Shown here piece after piece: positions 6,585 through 9,256 of a stretch of 9,256 bases of DNA. The stretch's first letter is position 1, and each line of letters opens with the position of its first letter. Origin of the DNA: CAYWHE01 sp964458125 (GTDB taxonomy: Bacteria; Bacteroidota; Bacteroidia; AKYH767-A; OLB10); the NCBI GenBank assembly GCA_964458125.1, contig CAYWHE010000165.1, positions 1 through 9,256 on the forward strand, given 5' to 3'. The notes beneath the pieces were generated by a model. That model saw only the letters and a list, made by a program, of their open reading frames with translations, ran no database searches and had not been told where the DNA came from. A program made the position numbers and the translations under genes.

Positions 6585-8921
6585 ATGTCTGCGAATGGAA
6601 CGATTGAATTTCTGATGAAACAACGAAACTGGTGGATCCCCTTTGTCATCATTTTTGTCGTGAGCATTACAGGGGTATCCCTGATTGGTGTACAAACCTA
6701 CCGGGAGGCACCTCCGATACCGGATTTTATTTCACCGGATGGAAAAAAAATACTGACCAGTGAGGATATTTTAGCAGGGCAGCAGGTTTTCCAGCGTTAT
6801 GCCCTGATGAATTACGGAACCATGTTCGGGGACGGAGCCAGCCGGGGTCCAGATTTTACGGCCGATGCCCTGCACCGGTCAGCCTTGCTGATGCAGGAAT
6901 TTTACCGGCAGGAGAATCCATCCGCGCTCGAATTGCTTGGGGCCGGTCAACAGGTGAAAGCGGAAATCAAGGCAAACCGGTACGACCCCGGCAGCAATTC
7001 AGTGGTATTAACGCCTGCGCAGCAATATGCCGTACAGCGGCTGCCATCCTGGTACCGGAATTTTTTTTCCGGAAAGAACGGCGGGAACTCCTTCCAGCCG
7101 GCTGGCTACCTGACCGATCAACAGGAGATCACCCAACTCAGCGCCTTCTTTTACTGGGGGGCCTGGGTTTGCGGAACAGAGCGTCCGGGTAAAACATACA
7201 GCTATACACATAACTGGCCCTATGATCCTGTTGCCGGCAATTCGCCAAGTCCGGCCGTGATCATGTGGAGCATCATCGGCTCCCTGGGTCTGGTGCTTGG
7301 CATCGGAATCGTTCTGTATTTTTATGGCAGGCTCGATAAACTGAACGACCAGGTTTTTATTGATCGCTCAAAACCGTTTTTAACGCTGGACGGAATCAAA
7401 CTTTTTACGCCTACCCCCACACAAAAATCAACCTATAAATTTTTCTTCGCGGCTATTTTACTATTTTCGGTGCAGGTGCTGGCCGGCATCCTGACGGTCC
7501 ATGATTTTGTCGGGTTCACCAGGTTTGCAGAGGTCGACCTGCGTGAATTTCTTCCCATCACCATTGTGCGAAGTTGGCATGTTCAACTTTCCATCTTATG
7601 GATAGGAGCCTGCTGGATAGGAGCTTCCCTTTTTATTGCGCCACTGATCAATCCGGCCGAACCGGCGAAACAAAAAGCATTCATCAACACCATCTTCTGG
7701 TTAATCGTGATCATGGTTGGAGGCGGTGTGGCGGGTATGTATATGGGGCCCAAGGGGATGCTTGGAGATTATTGGTACTGGCTGGGCAACCAGGGCTGGG
7801 AATTTGTGGAACCCGGGAAAGTGTGGCAGGGCCTGTTGTTTCTTGTGTTTATCCTTTGGGCCATGACTTTATACCGCGCCATTCGCCCGGTGATGCGGTT
7901 AAGCAAACCCTGGGCCCTGCCCAACTGGCTTGTGTATTCCACCTTTGCGGTGATCATACTGCTGACTTCCGGGTTTATCGCCACCCCGAAGACGAATTTC
8001 GTCATCGCCGATTTCTGGCGCTGGTGTGTGATTCACATGTGGGCAGAAGCCTTCTTTGAAGTCTTCACCACCGTGCTGATCGGCTATTTCATGGTATTGA
8101 TGGGACTGGTCAGTGTCAATGCCGCCACGCGCGTGATTTTTATCGCCACCTTACTGTTCCTCGGATCGGGGCTTCTGGGAATCTCTCATAATTTTTACTG
8201 GAATGCCAAACCGGTGGCCACCATGGCATTGGGTTCCGTATTCTCCACCCTGCAGGTGATCCCGCTGATTCTGCTCACGCTGGAAGCCTGGCGATTCCGC
8301 AAATTGCCATTGAAGGCTGAAACTGCTCCCGCCAATGGCAAAAAATCACCGGCCTTTGGCCTGCCGGAAGTTTTTCTCTTTCTCCTGGGCGTTAATTTCT
8401 GGAACTTTTTCGGGGCCGGCGTATTTGGATTTATCATCAATCTTCCGGTGGCCAATTATTATGAACACGGCACCTATCTAACCGTCAATCATGGTCATAC
8501 AGCCCTGATGGGGGTTTACGGAAACTTATCCCTGGCCGGGATTTTATTTTGCTGCCGGCTTTTATTTCTACCCGAGGCCTGGAACGCACGGCTGGTCCGG
8601 ATATCATTCTGGTCACTGAATATCGGCCTGGTCCTGATGGCACTGTTGGATTTATTCCCCGCCGGCATTTACCAGTTTAATATGGTCCTCGAACACGGAC
8701 TCTGGTATGCCCGTTCACCGGAATTCATCAACAGCAGTCTGTTTCAAAACCTGACCTGGATGCGAATTATCGGGGGGACCGTTTTTGTATTGGGAGGGGT
8801 TATTCCGTTAACGGCATTCATCGTCAGCCGGTCCGGAAAATTAAAATCACCCGGTACGATGACCAAAGAAACAATACGCAGGCAAACCCTGCAGCCCGTA
8901 CTGGAGGATGAAGTGAGCTGA
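6585..8921 (+). CDS. nod: Putative nitric oxide dismutase (qNOR-related, NO to N2 and O2)
   Basis: This 778-residue heme-copper-superfamily membrane protein has qNOR architecture. There is an N-terminal membrane helix (about 17-36), a periplasmic cytochrome-c-like domain without CxxCH (about 40-225) containing RPGKTYSYTHNWP (200-212), then about 13 more helices. Heme ligands are intact: H332 in RSWHVQL, and H636 and H638 in NHGH. FeB ligands H484 and E488 (HMWAE) and H535 are present. The next position, His in NO reductases (GTGHHYYW), is Asn536 in GISHNFYWNAKP. The conserved Glu 21 residues further on (FSALE) is Gln557 (FSTLQ). A quinol-pocket Asp (RxxGD) appears as Gly731, and a Glu four residues after H306 as Gly310. 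These changes are the signature reported for NO dismutases. It stands alone behind an FNR-type site, with no Shine-Dalgarno sequence. Met11 is an alternative start. A divergent NO reductase remains possible. Confidence 0.87.
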   Translation: MSANGTIEFLMKQRNWWIPFVIIFVVSITGVSLIGVQTYREAPPIPDFISPDGKKILTSEDILAGQQVFQRYALMNYGTMFGDGASRGPDFTADALHRSALLMQEFYRQENPSALELLGAGQQVKAEIKANRYDPGSNSVVLTPAQQYAVQRLPSWYRNFFSGKNGGNSFQPAGYLTDQQEITQLSAFFYWGAWVCGTERPGKTYSYTHNWPYDPVAGNSPSPAVIMWSIIGSLGLVLGIGIVLYFYGRLDKLNDQVFIDRSKPFLTLDGIKLFTPTPTQKSTYKFFFAAILLFSVQVLAGILTVHDFVGFTRFAEVDLREFLPITIVRSWHVQLSILWIGACWIGASLFIAPLINPAEPAKQKAFINTIFWLIVIMVGGGVAGMYMGPKGMLGDYWYWLGNQGWEFVEPGKVWQGLLFLVFILWAMTLYRAIRPVMRLSKPWALPNWLVYSTFAVIILLTSGFIATPKTNFVIADFWRWCVIHMWAEAFFEVFTTVLIGYFMVLMGLVSVNAATRVIFIATLLFLGSGLLGISHNFYWNAKPVATMALGSVFSTLQVIPLILLTLEAWRFRKLPLKAETAPANGKKSPAFGLPEVFLFLLGVNFWNFFGAGVFGFIINLPVANYYEHGTYLTVNHGHTALMGVYGNLSLAGILFCCRLLFLPEAWNARLVRISFWSLNIGLVLMALLDLFPAGIYQFNMVLEHGLWYARSPEFINSSLFQNLTWMRIIGGTVFVLGGVIPLTAFIVSRSGKLKSPGTMTKETIRRQTLQPVLEDEVS

Positions 8922-8948
8922 ATATGAATGAAAACCTGAAAGGCCACC

Positions 8949-8974
8949 GGAGCCGTCAACGGCCCTTTTTCTTT
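8949..8974 (+). terminator. Intrinsic terminator of the nod-like gene
   Basis: GCCG (8952-8955) and CGGC (8960-8963) close a TCAA tetraloop. GG (8949-8950) and CC (8964-8965) extend the stem past a bulged A, and TTTTTCTTT follows. It lies 27 bases after the stop, which supports a single-gene transcript. Confidence 0.75.
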
Positions 8975-9204
8975 ACAGGCTCATTTTACCGGAAGTTTTC
9001 ATTGAAATATTGATGACGGTTTCACTGCCGACCGGTGATGGAGTTTTTTTTCACGTTTAAGTTCATCTTCTGCAGGGATTTTTTTCCTGTATAGTTGAAT
9101 GGATTCCATAACAAAAAAAATGTTACTGCTGATCCACAACAACAAAAATTAGTACCGGATAATCAGAAATAAAGGGTATGAACCCCGGGGCAAGTGCTGA
9201 ACCC

Positions 9205-9256
9205 ATCCCGATTCGCTTCGCGACCGGGATTCATTCGACTACAACTTTCACTTCGG
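9205..9256. repeat. Dispersed intergenic hairpin repeat, copy 2 (cut by the window end)
   Basis: ATCCCG (9205-9210), a 14-base loop, CGGGAT (9225-9230), two bases and ATTCGACTA (9233-9241) reproduce the layout and the exact 37-base length of copy 1 at 130-166. The loop sequence differs. The following bases up to the window end (TTTCACTTCGG) resemble the CTTCAGTTCG that follows copy 1. The second hairpin, if present, lies beyond the window. Confidence 0.6.

Larger units (their letters stand above)
8922..9256. other. Non-coding region after the nod-like gene
   Basis: This 335-base stretch contains the terminator at 8949-8974 and the hairpin repeat at 9205-9256. Between them it is AT-rich with T- and A-runs and weak dyads, for example CAGG/CCTG near 9075-9090 and the palindrome CCCCGGGG at 9183-9190. 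I see no gene on either strand. Confidence 0.6.

Noticed and set aside
7574..8059. 161-codon plus-strand frame inside the nod-like gene
   Set aside because: It is an alternative frame of a clearly coding region and its product has no domain features.
6585..8921. Plain annotation as quinol-dependent nitric oxide reductase (norZ/qNOR)
   Set aside because: The fold fits, but Asn536, Gln557 and two Gly at acidic quinol-pocket positions contradict a working qNOR active site and match the NOD pattern.
8924..9013. A 29-codon frame starting ATGAATGAAAAC after the nod-like gene
   Set aside because: It runs through the terminator hairpin and T-run, so it is unlikely to be expressed.

Overview
The window looks like a chromosomal segment of a member of the Bacteroidota with about 50% G+C, probably environmental. 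Four things point there. The promoters have the form TAnnTTTG, the -7 element of the Bacteroidota sigma factor. Most genes have A-rich rather than Shine-Dalgarno leaders. One secreted protein ends in a type IX secretion (T9SS) C-terminal sorting domain. The ribosomal proteins have Bacteroidota-like sequences. I cannot name the genus.

Layout: positions 1-343 are non-coding, with two hairpin repeats and then a promoter. Positions 344-1438 are the ribosomal operon rpsF-rpsR-rplI (bS6, bS18, bL9), closed by a strong terminator at 1457-1488. A second Bacteroidota-type promoter and a leader rich in inverted repeats precede a T9SS-exported protein of unknown function (1742-2836). Convergent to it on the minus strand is a 1104-residue envelope protein (2966-6280). 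It joins a degenerate gluzincin-peptidase-like domain, a TolB-like beta-propeller and an Omp85-type outer-membrane barrel. A 304-base divergent regulatory region follows, with a near-perfect FNR-type dyad.

The last gene (6585-8921) is the most important. It has the fold and all heme ligands of a quinol-dependent nitric oxide reductase (qNOR). However, one FeB-ligand histidine is Asn (N536) and the conserved second-shell glutamate is Gln (Q557). A Glu and an Asp that I place in the quinol pocket both appear to be Gly. This combination marks the putative nitric oxide dismutases (NOD), the proposed NO-to-N2-plus-O2 enzymes of Methylomirabilis oxyfera and strain HdN1. The window therefore probably carries a candidate gene for light-independent oxygen production in a Bacteroidota, under likely FNR/DNR-family control and without adjacent denitrification genes.

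The last 335 bases hold a terminator and a second copy of the hairpin repeat seen near the start. No RNA genes, insertion sequences or CRISPR arrays were seen.
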